NCBI GenBank assembly: GCA_002336985.1
Contig: DDFE01000041.1
Span: 4,296-10,191 of the forward strand
Direction of reading: 5' to 3'
Source of the DNA: Sphingomonadales bacterium UBA1936
Lineage (GTDB): Bacteria > Pseudomonadota > Alphaproteobacteria > Sphingomonadales > Sphingomonadaceae
DNA length: 5,896 nt
Shown: positions 1-5,745 of the stretch, one piece after another
Layout of the letters: each line of letters begins with the position of its first letter
How positions within the stretch are numbered: the first letter of the stretch is position 1
Program-made: the position numbers and the translations under genes
Notes under the pieces: generated by a model
Databases searched by the model: none
What the model was told of the DNA's origin: nothing
What the model saw: only the letters and a program-made list of their open reading frames with translations

Positions 1-743
1 GAGATAAGGTTGTAATGCCCCTCGCGGTCCTTGTCGTAGACCGGCATGCGGCGATGAAGCAGGGCAGCGAGGGACGCGGGGTCCAGCGGCGCATCGATCT
101 CGACTGAGAACAGGGTTTCCGCTTGGTTGAGCAGGAAGCGGCCATCGCCGTCGGCGCTGGCAATCAGCGCATCACGCGCGTCTGCGGTTAGCGGCAACGA
201 GCGGCTTTCGACCTCCTCCGCTCGATGCAGCAACTCGCCGAGCGCAGCGGCATCGAGGCGGTGCAGTACCAGTACCTGTGCACGGCTTAGCAGTGCGGCA
301 TTCAGTTCGAAACTGGGGTTCTCGGTCGTGGCGCCGACCAGCGTGATCGTGCCGTCCTCGACATAGGGGAGAAATCCGTCCTGCTGCGCACGGTTGAACC
401 GATGGATCTCGTCCACGAACAGCAAAGTGCGTTGGCCGAGCGTCGCTGCATCCCTGGCCGCTGCGAACACGCGCTTAAGGTCGGCGACGCCGGAGAACAC
501 CGCGGAGATGCTTTCGAAGCGCAGCCCCACGGCATCGGCGAGCAGCCGTGCGATCGTCGTCTTGCCGGTACCCGGCGGCCCCCACAGGATCATCGAGGCA
601 AGCTTGCCTGCCGCGACCATGCGGCCGATCGCGCCGTCCGGACCCGTCAAGTGCGATTGCCCGACAACCTGATCGAGCGATGCCGGGCGCAGCCGGTCGG
701 CGAGGGGGGCTGGCGGGGCAGGAGCGGCGAAGAGGTCGGCCAT
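1..743 (-). CDS. rarA: Replication-associated recombination protein RarA (MgsA), N-terminal part, cut by window edge
   Basis: This is an AAA+ ATPase of the RarA/MgsA/WRNIP1 family, which acts in the cytoplasm at stalled replication forks and single-strand gaps, together with SSB and RecA-linked repair. Read from 743 leftwards it gives 247 complete residues and runs off the window, so roughly the last 180 of the usual 430-440 are missing. Visible motifs are Walker A GPPGTGKT at residues 55-62, Walker B LLFVDE at 107-112 followed by the family-typical IHRFN, sensor 1 TTEN at 139-142, and LLSR with a likely arginine finger at R154. The last residues, YDKDREGHYNLIS, match the junction to the RarA C-terminal region. 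The start MADLFA is the usual family start, but only a distant GGAGA, 22 bases upstream inside the end of the preceding gene, could serve as ribosome binding site. It lies 19 bases after the glycosyltransferase, so it is probably the last visible gene of that operon. Identity is seen from motifs; the cellular role is family knowledge. Confidence 0.95.
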   Translation of the reverse strand, partial: MADLFAAPAPPAPLADRLRPASLDQVVGQSHLTGPDGAIGRMVAAGKLASMILWGPPGTGKTTIARLLADAVGLRFESISAVFSGVADLKRVFAAARDAATLGQRTLLFVDEIHRFNRAQQDGFLPYVEDGTITLVGATTENPSFELNAALLSRAQVLVLHRLDAAALGELLHRAEEVESRSLPLTADARDALIASADGDGRFLLNQAETLFSVEIDAPLDPASLAALLHRRMPVYDKDREGHYNLI

Positions 744-762
744 CAGCGCAATATAGGGCGGA

Positions 763-1914
763 TTATCTCCGACCGCGACGGCGCGCGATCACGTCGATAT
801 ATTTTGCGGCGAGGGCGCCATGGACCGCATCCCAGGTGTAGTTCTCGGCCGCTTTCGCACCGGCAAGCCCTGCCGCGCGCGCCGCGTTCCGATCCGCTGT
901 GTAGCGGGCGATGGCATCGGCATAGGCCCCGATGTCGCGTGGCGGCACCAGTGCGCCGGTGATGCCGTCTCTCACGAGGCTGCTGGTTCCTGTCGCGTCG
1001 GCGCCGACCACGGGCAGGGCGCATGCCATGGCTTCGGAGGTAACGTTGCCGAACGTCTCAGTGACGCTCGGTTGCAGTAGCAGGTCGGCCGAAGCGATGG
1101 CGCGGCCGAGATCGGTTCCCGCCTGATGCCCTGCAAACACGGCATCGGGCACAGCAGTCGTGAAACTGTCGCGTGCGGGACCGTCGCCGATAACCAATAC
1201 GCGGTGCTTGACGCCGCGGCGGGTCAGTTCGGTGCTGACATCTGCGAAAACGTCGATGCCTTTTTCGAGCACGATCCGTCCGAAGAAAGCGATGACGAAA
1301 TCGTCGTCGGCAAAGCCCAGTGACTGGCGCCATTCCGCGCTGCGCCGCCCGGGGTCGAACACGTCACGGTCGATGCCGCGCGACCAGATGCCGACATCGT
1401 CGTTCATTCGTTCCGCGCGCAAAACGTCCGCCATCGATTCGGACGGTGCGACAATGGCGTCGCACTTGCGATAGAAACGACGCTGAAAGGCGATGCCAGC
1501 AGGCTCCAGGAAGCCGAGCTTGTAGTAGTGGAGATACGTCTCGAAGCGCGTGTGGACCGAAGCGACGACCGGAATATCCCGCGCCTTGGCATAACGTATC
1601 GCGCTGTGGCCGAGGAACTCGGGCGCCGAAACATGGATCACGTTCGGCCGGAACGCATCGAGGTCCGCGCGCGCATCGCCCAGCCCCAGCGGGATGCGAT
1701 ACTCCGGACGGAGCGGCACCGGCAGCGAATTCACGCTCACCAGGTCGCCGGTCGGGGGAAATGCGGGATTCTCCACGGTCGGGGAATAGACACGCACGGC
1801 GGCACCCCGGTCGAGCAGCCAGCCGACAAGGTTGTTGAGCGCCCGGTTCGCACCGTCGCGTACGTAATTATAATTGCCGCTGGTAAGCGCGATGCGCAGC
1901 TCTGAGATATCCAT
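763..1914 (-). CDS. Glycosyltransferase, GT4 family (GT-B fold, MgtA-like)
   Basis: A 383-residue retaining glycosyltransferase of the GT-B fold, GT4 type, probably cytoplasmic or peripheral to the inner membrane because no signal peptide or membrane helix is seen. The N-terminal acceptor half opens with RIALTSGNYNYVRDGANRAL (residues 7-26), which has the glycine/asparagine-rich loop of these enzymes, and contains SVHTRFETY (119-127). The donor half starts near 205 with FFGRIVLEKG (210-219; R213 and K218 are the expected phosphate-contacting residues), then VIGDGP (241-246). It carries the diagnostic EX7E motif, ETFGNVTSE, with E286 and E294. Closest in style are the GDP-mannose-dependent alpha-mannosyltransferases (MgtA-like) and related glycolipid enzymes, but donor and acceptor cannot be read from sequence. 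The ATG at 1914 lies 10 bases after the stop of the EEP gene and has no strong Shine-Dalgarno, consistent with translational coupling. Length is normal for the family. Confidence 0.93.
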   Translation of the reverse strand: MDISELRIALTSGNYNYVRDGANRALNNLVGWLLDRGAAVRVYSPTVENPAFPPTGDLVSVNSLPVPLRPEYRIPLGLGDARADLDAFRPNVIHVSAPEFLGHSAIRYAKARDIPVVASVHTRFETYLHYYKLGFLEPAGIAFQRRFYRKCDAIVAPSESMADVLRAERMNDDVGIWSRGIDRDVFDPGRRSAEWRQSLGFADDDFVIAFFGRIVLEKGIDVFADVSTELTRRGVKHRVLVIGDGPARDSFTTAVPDAVFAGHQAGTDLGRAIASADLLLQPSVTETFGNVTSEAMACALPVVGADATGTSSLVRDGITGALVPPRDIGAYADAIARYTADRNAARAAGLAGAKAAENYTWDAVHGALAAKYIDVIARRRGRR

Positions 1915-1924
1915 TACAGTCGCG

Positions 1925-2632
1925 TTACACTGCGTTGTCGGCAGTTACCATGATATCCGCCCATACGGGCAGATGATCGCTGGCGCGAGCGGCAAGCGGT
2001 GAATGGTGGACGCCGCAGTTCACGATTTCTATGCCGTCGCCGACCATGATCCGATCCAGCCGTCCGACGGGACGGCGGCTGTGAAAACTCGGCCCTGTGG
2101 GCGCAATCCGGAACTTGTGCGCAAAGTCGATCAGGCATCCGCCATGCGGCCGCCACTCGTTGGTGTCGCCCATGATGATTGTCGGCAGGTCGGGCTTTTC
2201 GTTGAGCGCGGCGACAATGGCATGCCCCTGCCGCCGCCGGTGCAGGCCGGACAGGTCGAGGTGCATGCCGACGACGCGCAATGGCGTGTTGCCGATTTCG
2301 AAGTCGGCCATCACTGCGCCGCGCGGCTCCAAGGTCGGCAAGGTAACGCGCGCATGATCGCGCACATGCGCATCCCTGCGCACGAGCAGGGCATTTCCAT
2401 GCCAGCCGATGCTTCCGCTTCGCGCCGCAATGCCGACAACGGCATATGGGCTGTGCGACTTGATGAGCGTCGGGGGCAGCGCAGCGAGACGGGCGCCCAG
2501 GCGGCGGTCCGCTTCTTGCAGCGCGACGACATCCGCGTCGATTTCATTCAACACGTCGAGGATACGCTCCGGCACGCGACGCCGGTCCGTGCCGATCGCT
2601 TTGCGGATGTTGTAGCTTGCGACCCTCAGCAT
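1925..2632 (-). CDS. Endonuclease/exonuclease/phosphatase (EEP) family hydrolase
   Basis: A 235-residue metal-dependent phosphodiester hydrolase of the EEP (DNase I / exonuclease III / sphingomyelinase) superfamily. The full active-site set is visible in order: SYNIR with N8, LQEAD with metal-binding E40, HLDLSG with H124 and D126, GDTNEW with D156 and N158, RLDRI with D193, and the terminal SDHLP with D219 and the catalytic H220. No signal peptide is present, so it should be cytoplasmic. The open frame extends upstream to 2983, but the start at 2632 (MLRVASYNIR) is chosen because the fold begins there, a GGGAAA precedes it, and the upstream translation is arginine-rich and unlike a protein. 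It is the first gene of the apparent operon with the glycosyltransferase and rarA. Proteins of this family at such loci are usually annotated only generically. Substrate (nucleic acid, phospholipid headgroup or inositol phosphate) is unknown; a lipid-related role is only suggested by the adjacent glycosyltransferase. Confidence 0.92.
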   Translation of the reverse strand: MLRVASYNIRKAIGTDRRRVPERILDVLNEIDADVVALQEADRRLGARLAALPPTLIKSHSPYAVVGIAARSGSIGWHGNALLVRRDAHVRDHARVTLPTLEPRGAVMADFEIGNTPLRVVGMHLDLSGLHRRRQGHAIVAALNEKPDLPTIIMGDTNEWRPHGGCLIDFAHKFRIAPTGPSFHSRRPVGRLDRIMVGDGIEIVNCGVHHSPLAARASDHLPVWADIMVTADNAV

Positions 2633-2635
2633 GAA

Positions 2636-2641
2636 TTTCCC
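2636..2641 (-). promoter_or_regulatory. Ribosome binding site deciding the EEP start
   Basis: GGGAAA on the minus strand lies just upstream of the ATG at 2632 (GGGA ends five bases before it). It is of moderate quality, but it supports this ATG over the upstream ATG at 2983 that would give a 352-residue frame. Confidence 0.5.
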
Positions 2642-2722
2642 GTTTGGACGGCGCGTTGCCTTTCCGCAATCGATGCAAACGCACGGCGGGCGAAAAGGGG
2701 CCGTTGGCGTAATGAATGGTCG

Positions 2723-2751
2723 TTGGCAGTCTTTTGCGAATTTCCGATCTT
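2723..2751 (+). promoter_or_regulatory. Candidate sigma-70-like promoter for the ydcH-like gene
   Basis: TTGGCA (2723-2728, five of six matches to the -35 consensus), a 17-base spacer, then GATCTT (2746-2751, three of six matches to -10). It would give a leader of nearly 190 bases including the hairpin at 2840-2859. The -10 is poor, so this is only a candidate. Confidence 0.2.
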
Positions 2752-2839
2752 GAATTGCGGCGGCAGGAAACCCATTCTTTGGATGTGCGGGCCGGGCCCC
2801 TCTGGCGAGTGCGTGAAAGCGCCTCGTGATGTCGGACCG

Positions 2840-2859
2840 CATCGGGCGAATGCCCGATG
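2840..2859 (+). repeat. Perfect 8-bp inverted repeat / hairpin
   Basis: CATCGGGC, the four-base loop GAAT, then GCCCGATG. The stem is perfect and stable but no T-run follows on either strand, so it is not a normal intrinsic terminator. It lies 86 bases upstream of the ydcH-like start, and could be an operator or a leader-RNA hairpin. Confidence 0.5.
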
Positions 2860-2931
2860 GCAGCGGGTCCGTTCGTTCTTTCGAAAAGACCGCCGCCACC
2901 GGCCATCGCTCGCGACGCAGTAATTTGCATC

Positions 2932-2939
2932 GAGAGGAG
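2932..2939 (+). promoter_or_regulatory. Strong Shine-Dalgarno for the ydcH-like gene
   Basis: GAGAGGAG ends six bases before the ATG at 2946. It sets the start of the small gene and rules against the in-frame upstream ATG at 2826. Confidence 0.7.
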
Positions 2940-2945
2940 TGCTGG

Positions 2946-3122
2946 ATGAATCTGTTACTATCGCGCCTGAAGCGCCTGCACATCAGGCTGGAAGACGAAC
3001 TGGCCCGTGAACGGAAGGAACGCCTTCCCGATCACGACCGCATAACGCGGATCAAAAAATTAAAGCTGGCGATCAAGGATCGATTGCATCGGACCGCACC
3101 GCGCGCCGTACGCGCGGGCTGA
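2946..3122 (+). CDS. Small YdcH-like (DUF465) protein
   Basis: A 58-residue, highly charged, mostly helical protein resembling the YdcH/DUF465 family, whose sphingomonad members are short and consist of an antiparallel helical pair. The family-like features are a first amphipathic helix (about residues 5-27, LSRLKRLHIRLEDELARERK), a turn with P28-D29-H30-D31, and a second helix RITRIKKLKLAIKDRLHR (32-49), which matches the typical ending 'LKKxKLxIKDxL'. No signal peptide or membrane helix is seen, so it should be cytoplasmic. The start at 2946 is supported by the strong GAGAGGAG; a longer frame from 2826 is rejected. The gene stands alone, divergent from the EEP operon and convergent with the PEP-CTERM gene. 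The molecular function of this family is not established. The tail APRAVRAG looks disordered. Confidence 0.8.
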   Translation: MNLLLSRLKRLHIRLEDELARERKERLPDHDRITRIKKLKLAIKDRLHRTAPRAVRAG

Positions 3123-3128
3123 GCGGGG

Positions 3129-3173
3129 CGCGCCGGCGGTATACTGCCCCCTCATCCCGTTGCCGCCGGCGCG
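3129..3173. terminator. Long GC-rich inverted repeat between convergent genes, possible terminator
   Basis: A perfect 11-bp stem (CGCGCCGGCGG at 3129-3139, complement at 3163-3173) encloses a 23-base loop. It sits just after the ydcH-like stop and 15 bases beyond the stop of the convergent PEP-CTERM gene. On the plus strand it is followed by only three T, and on the minus strand by none, so termination would be weak or bidirectional. A shorter near-palindrome centred on GTATAC (3135-3148) could compete with the long stem. Confidence 0.5.
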
Positions 3174-3188
3174 TTTCCGTCAAGACGA

Positions 3189-3731
3189 TCAATAATATCC
3201 GGCGTTCAGCTTGCGTCCCCGGTATCGCATGCATCCGCCGACGAGCAGGTAACCTGCGATCATCAATGCCCAGGTGGCCGGTTCCGGAACCGCATTATCG
3301 ACCCGTGCAAGCTGGATGAAAGCACCGCCGCCGCCATAGGGGGAGGCGGTTGCGATGCCGGTGAGGCTGTAGTTGCCCGGTCCAAGCAGAACCGACATTT
3401 TCGAATAGCTGCTACCCGCAAAAGCAGTCGCGGCATCGCTCGTGGCCGGCCCCGCTGTGTTGAACGCACCTGTCGATCCGATCGCCGTGCCGAAATTGAA
3501 GAACCGGAAGGTGTCGCCGATGCTGAACGCGTCCGTGACCTGCAGTTCCGCCGCTTGCGCAAGCGAGAAGGTGTACGTTGTGTCGCCCGACGGTGCGTAG
3601 ATCGACGATCCCGTGCCGCCGAAATAGAATGTCTGCCAGCCGCTGCCGACGACCAGCGTCGCAGCGTGCGCATCGACGGTCGGCAACGTGTTGGCTGCCA
3701 ATAAGATGGCGGCAAAAACGGCAGGCTTCAT
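3189..3731 (-). CDS. PEPxxWA-CTERM sorting-signal protein, 180 aa, VTDaFxxGDxF type
   Basis: An exported protein with a Sec signal peptide (residues 1-23, likely cut after AHA) and a C-terminal PEP-CTERM tripartite signal: P149-E150-P151 in VPEPATWA, a hydrophobic segment to about residue 167, then the basic RYRGRK (169-174). Exosortases recognise this signal and cleave near the PEP motif. The middle is glycine/serine-rich, probably a beta-sandwich, with LQVTDAFSIGDTFRFFNFG (63-81), a pattern seen in a widespread group of PEP-CTERM proteins of unknown function. The start at 3731 is supported by AAGGA six bases upstream. It lies downstream of, and in the same direction as, the other PEP-CTERM genes, but a strong terminator and about 190 bases separate it from them. 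Its core is not similar to those paralogs, and its C-terminus ends in NAGYY rather than VSFA. A cysteine (C167) at the end of the membrane segment is unusual relative to its neighbours. Function is unknown. Confidence 0.9.
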   Translation of the reverse strand: MKPAVFAAILLAANTLPTVDAHAATLVVGSGWQTFYFGGTGSSIYAPSGDTTYTFSLAQAAELQVTDAFSIGDTFRFFNFGTAIGSTGAFNTAGPATSDAATAFAGSSYSKMSVLLGPGNYSLTGIATASPYGGGGAFIQLARVDNAVPEPATWALMIAGYLLVGGCMRYRGRKLNAGYY

Positions 3732-3737
3732 CGTTCG

Positions 3738-3742
3738 TCCTT
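3738..3742 (-). promoter_or_regulatory. Ribosome binding site of the 180-aa PEP-CTERM gene
   Basis: AAGGA on the minus strand ends six bases before the ATG at 3731 and supports that start. Confidence 0.55.
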
Positions 3743-3866
3743 TTCGACGGGCTTGTTCGTTTCCGGATACGCCCGTGGCGAAACCGGATTGCTGGCGGCC
3801 TTAAGCTGAAAAGGTTGATTATTTCCTCGATACGAAGGAGCGGTCGCTCCCGTTGAAGAGGCCTAC

Positions 3867-3896
3867 AAAAAAGCCCGCCGGATCGCTCCGGCGGGC
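3867..3896 (-). terminator. Rho-independent terminator after the first 223-aa PEP-CTERM gene
   Basis: On the minus strand a perfect 9-bp stem, GCCCGCCGG / CCGGCGGGC, has a six-base AGCGAT loop and is followed directly by six T. It begins 22 bases after the stop at 3919. On the plus strand the trailing T-run is short, so the terminator works mainly for the minus-strand gene. Confidence 0.9.
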
Positions 3897-3918
3897 CCTT
3901 TGTTCGAATGTCTCGTTC

Positions 3919-4590
3919 TTAGGCGAAGCTGACGGTGGTCTTGCGACGGCGATAGCGCATTGCGCCACCGACCATGCCGAAGCCGCCGATCATCATTGCC
4001 CAGGTCGCGGGTTCCGGAACGGCACCGCCGGTCGCGCGATCGCTACCGAAGGTGATGTTGTCATAGCCGGTCTGATTCGCCGTGCCGCCGAAGTTGATCG
4101 ACTTGGCCGTGCCGCCGAATGCAACGCCAGCATTCGTCCAGTTGCAGAACTGGCCAGTCGGATCGCCCGAGCAGTTCTGGTTGAATTGAGCTGTCAGATT
4201 GATCGTGCCGAGCAAGTTACCCGTGCCGTTCAGGCCGTCCCAAACGGTCACAGATGCCGAGGTCGACGACGTATACCAGAACGAGAAACCGGTGGTGAAG
4301 CCGGCAGCGACGTTCAGGATCGCGTTGTTGGCGTTGAGGAAGAACATGATCGTGTTGGCCGACGGCTCGTTGGCGAAGTTACCGCCGCCGCCTGCGTCAG
4401 CGTCGATAAGTGCGAGCGTGTCGTTCGAGAAGCTCACGCCATAGTTGGTGCCGCCACCACCGTTGTAATAGTTGCCGACCGAAGCGCCGTTCGCGATGCC
4501 TTCGAAATCGAGCGTGACGACCGCTGCCGAGGCAGGTGCCGCCATCGATGCGGCGAGGGCGACGAGGCCCAGACCCATAAGCTTTTTCAT
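3919..4590 (-). CDS. PEPxxWA-CTERM sorting-signal protein, 223 aa, paralog A
   Basis: An exported, exosortase-sorted protein. The signal peptide covers residues 1-22 (MKK, a hydrophobic core, then PASA before AVVTLDFEG). The mature part is a low-charge, glycine/asparagine/aromatic-rich region, probably all-beta, with GNYYNGGGGTNYGVSF (39-54), NFANEPSANTIMFF (71-84), GFTTGFSFWYTSST (97-110) and VTVWDGLNGTGNLLGTI (114-130). Cysteines 140 and 149 could form a disulfide in the periplasm. The C-terminus has VPEPATWA (191-198), a hydrophobic stretch IGGFGMVGGA (201-210), then RYRRRK (212-217) and VSFA. The start at 4590 is chosen because a signal peptide begins there and GGGAG lies seven bases upstream; the frame extends to 4701, but that extension lacks signal-peptide character. 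It is about 88% identical to the 223-aa protein to its right. Function is unknown; family members are taken to be surface or biofilm-matrix proteins. It has its own terminator and probably its own promoter. Confidence 0.92.
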   Translation of the reverse strand: MKKLMGLGLVALAASMAAPASAAVVTLDFEGIANGASVGNYYNGGGGTNYGVSFSNDTLALIDADAGGGGNFANEPSANTIMFFLNANNAILNVAAGFTTGFSFWYTSSTSASVTVWDGLNGTGNLLGTINLTAQFNQNCSGDPTGQFCNWTNAGVAFGGTAKSINFGGTANQTGYDNITFGSDRATGGAVPEPATWAMMIGGFGMVGGAMRYRRRKTTVSFA

Positions 4591-4597
4591 GACCGAA

Positions 4598-4602
4598 CTC
4601 CC
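4598..4602 (-). promoter_or_regulatory. Ribosome binding site deciding the paralog A start
   Basis: GGGAG on the minus strand ends seven bases before the ATG at 4590. It supports MKKLMGLG as the N-terminus rather than the upstream in-frame ATG at 4701. Confidence 0.65.
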
Positions 4603-4672
4603 AGTTGCCCCTGATGAAACAGATGTGCACCGGCCAAAAACGGCGGTGTTCCAAGCGTCGAATGAGACCGTT

Positions 4673-4740
4673 CGCGCGGGCCGCGCGGATGCGGTCTTCA
4701 TGCGATGGGGGATCGTTGCCCCGGACCGGCGGCTCGGTCC
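4673..4740 (-). promoter_or_regulatory. Structured 5' leader upstream of paralog A
   Basis: Three GC-rich inverted repeats follow one another. On the minus strand these are GGACCG / CGGTCC with a six-base loop (4723-4740), GGGG / CCCC (4707-4722), and the near-palindrome CGCGCGG-C-CCGCGCG (4673-4687). If transcription starts near 4745, as the candidate promoter suggests, all three lie in the untranslated leader. No known riboswitch is recognised. Confidence 0.35.
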
Positions 4741-4751
4741 CTTAACGGCTT

Positions 4752-4779
4752 ATTAACAAACTCGATCAGGCCGACGCAA
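4752..4779 (-). promoter_or_regulatory. Candidate promoter of paralog A
   Basis: Read on the minus strand, TTGCGT (4779-4774), a 16-base spacer, then GTTAAT (4757-4752), which matches four of six bases of the -10 consensus. GTTAA is repeated 11 bases further on. The leader to the ATG at 4590 would be about 155 bases. The -35 is weak, so confidence is low. Confidence 0.3.
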
Positions 4780-4821
4780 GCCGGGAAGCTGTCCCGATAC
4801 CGCACACTTGGGTCAGGTAAC

Positions 4822-4855
4822 AAAAAGGTCTGCCGGATCGCTCCGACAGACCTTT
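4822..4855 (-). terminator. Rho-independent terminator after paralog B
   Basis: On the minus strand, AGGTCTGTCGG pairs with CCGGCAGACCT through 11 pairs, one of them U-G, around the same AGCGAT loop seen in the terminator of paralog A, and a T5 run follows. The U-G pair becomes a C/A mismatch on the plus strand, so the structure evolved for minus-strand transcription. It starts 18 bases after the stop at 4874. Confidence 0.9.
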
Positions 4856-4873
4856 CTGCTCGAACCGCCGCGT

Positions 4874-5545
4874 TTATGCGAAGCTGATGCTGGTCTTGCG
4901 ACGGCGATAGCGCATGGCGCCACCGACCATGCCGAAGCCGCCGATCATCATTGCCCAGGTTGCGGGTTCCGGAACGGCACCGCCGGTCGCACGATCGCTG
5001 CCGAAGGTGATGTTGTCGTAGCCGGTCTGGTTCGCCGTGCCGCCGAAGTTGATCGACTTGGCCGTACCGCCGAACGCAACGCCCGCGTTGGTCCAGTTGC
5101 AGAAACTGCCTGTGGGGTCGCCCGTGCAGTTCTGCGTGTTCTGAGCTGCCAGATTGATCGTGCCGAGCAGATTGCCCGTGCCATCCAGACCGTCCCAAAC
5201 GGTCACAGATGCCGAGGTCGACGACGTGTACCAGAACGAAAAGCCGGTAGTGAAGCCAGCCGCATAATTCAGGATCGCATTGCTCGAATTCGTGAAGAAC
5301 ATGATCGTATTGGCCGACGGCTCATTGGCAAAGTTGCCGCTGCCGCCGGCATCCGAATCGACGAGTGCGAGCGTGTCTTCAGAAAAGCTCACACCGTAAT
5401 TGGTGCCGCCGCCGCCGTTGTAATAGTTGCCCACGCTGTTGAAATCGCCCACTCCTTCAAAATCGAGCGTGACGACCGCCGCGGATGCCGGAGCCGCAAA
5501 TGTCGCTGCGAGCGCGATAAGACCCAATCCGATAAACTTGTTCAT
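4874..5545 (-). CDS. PEPxxWA-CTERM sorting-signal protein, 223 aa, paralog B
   Basis: A second exported PEP-CTERM protein of exactly the same length as its left neighbour, with 27 differences by manual alignment (about 88% identity). The signal peptide is residues 1-22 (MNKFIGLGLIALAATF, then PASA). The same blocks follow: GNYYNGGGG (39-47), NFANEPSANTIMFF (71-84), FSFWYTSST (102-110), VTVWDGLDGTGN (114-125), the cysteine pair C140/C149, VPEPATWA (191-198), a hydrophobic stretch and RYRRRK (212-217). Residues 148-218 are identical in the two proteins, while differences cluster at the signal peptide, 32-36, 85-94 and 133-147. The start at 5545 has an excellent GGAGG six bases upstream; the frame extends to 5596, but that part is unsupported. 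It is flanked by its own terminator on the left and a 200-base AT-rich region on the right, so it appears separately transcribed. Function is unknown. Confidence 0.92.
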   Translation of the reverse strand: MNKFIGLGLIALAATFAAPASAAVVTLDFEGVGDFNSVGNYYNGGGGTNYGVSFSEDTLALVDSDAGGSGNFANEPSANTIMFFTNSSNAILNYAAGFTTGFSFWYTSSTSASVTVWDGLDGTGNLLGTINLAAQNTQNCTGDPTGSFCNWTNAGVAFGGTAKSINFGGTANQTGYDNITFGSDRATGGAVPEPATWAMMIGGFGMVGGAMRYRRRKTSISFA

Positions 5546-5551
5546 AGCTAA

Positions 5552-5556
5552 CCTCC
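5552..5556 (-). promoter_or_regulatory. Strong Shine-Dalgarno of paralog B
   Basis: GGAGG on the minus strand ends six bases before the ATG at 5545. It is the best ribosome binding site in the PEP-CTERM array, suggests efficient translation, and fixes the start. Confidence 0.8.
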
Positions 5557-5580
5557 AAAGATGCTGCGCTGGAGCGCGAT

Positions 5581-5727
5581 AAAAGACTCTTTTCAAGAAT
5601 AAAGTAATGAAAAGAACTCATTTTGGGTTCTATTGAACCTCATCTTCAAATTACTGTCGGATGAACAAGTATCAATATTGGTTTTGATCCCGTATCGAAA
5701 CACGATCTTTACGGAATTGGTAAATCG
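5581..5727 (-). promoter_or_regulatory. AT-rich upstream region of paralog B with inverted repeats
   Basis: This stretch is much richer in A and T than its surroundings and lies between the terminator of the right-hand gene and the start of paralog B, so it should hold the promoter. It contains an odd palindrome AAAAGA-C-TCTTTT (5581-5593), a 7-bp inverted repeat TCTTTTC / GAAAAGA (5588-5594 and 5609-5615), GGTTC / GAACC (5626-5630 and 5635-5639), and an imperfect repeat CGATCTTTAC / GTAAATCG (5703-5727). I could not place -35 and -10 boxes with confidence. The repeats could be regulator sites. Confidence 0.35.
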
Positions 5728-5745
5728 GCATGTGTCGGCACCAAC

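Larger units (their letters stand above)
2633..2945. other. Divergent intergenic region between the EEP operon and the ydcH-like gene
   Basis: This 313-base stretch separates two divergent genes and must hold both promoters. Open frames cross it on both strands, but their translations are arginine-rich and recognisably non-protein. Visible items are a compact hairpin at 2840-2859, a weak sigma-70-like promoter candidate for the plus strand near 2723-2751, and a direct repeat CGTTGGC at 2702-2708 and 2721-2727. I could not find a convincing promoter for the minus-strand operon. Confidence 0.6.

Noticed and set aside
402..962. Plus-strand open frame of 186 aa
   Set aside because: It is a shadow of rarA and the glycosyltransferase in GC-rich DNA; its composition is dominated by arginine, proline and glycine and it has no start signal.
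2003..2923. Plus-strand open frame of 306 aa
   Set aside because: It is antisense to the EEP hydrolase, whose complete catalytic motif set proves the minus-strand reading. No motif or ribosome binding site supports the plus-strand frame.
2633..2983. 117-residue N-terminal extension of the EEP hydrolase
   Set aside because: The extension is arginine-rich and irregular, overlaps the divergent promoter region and the ydcH-like gene, and the fold begins exactly at the ATG with a ribosome binding site at 2632.
3853..4614. Long plus-strand open frame (253 aa) opposite paralog A, with a similar 247-aa frame at 4808-5551 opposite paralog B
   Set aside because: The two frames resemble each other only because the minus-strand genes are paralogs. 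They lie antisense to genes with clear signal peptides, ribosome binding sites, PEP-CTERM motifs and terminators, and their translations show no recognisable domain.
4641..4672. GGAAC on the minus strand as a possible general-stress (EcfG-type) -35 box upstream of paralog A
   Set aside because: No CGTT-like -10 occurs at the required 16-17 base spacing.
4591..4701. 37-residue N-terminal extension of paralog A (and the 17-residue extension of paralog B at 5546-5596)
   Set aside because: Both would bury the signal peptide behind polar sequence. The extensions are unrelated between the paralogs, and good ribosome binding sites precede the inner starts.
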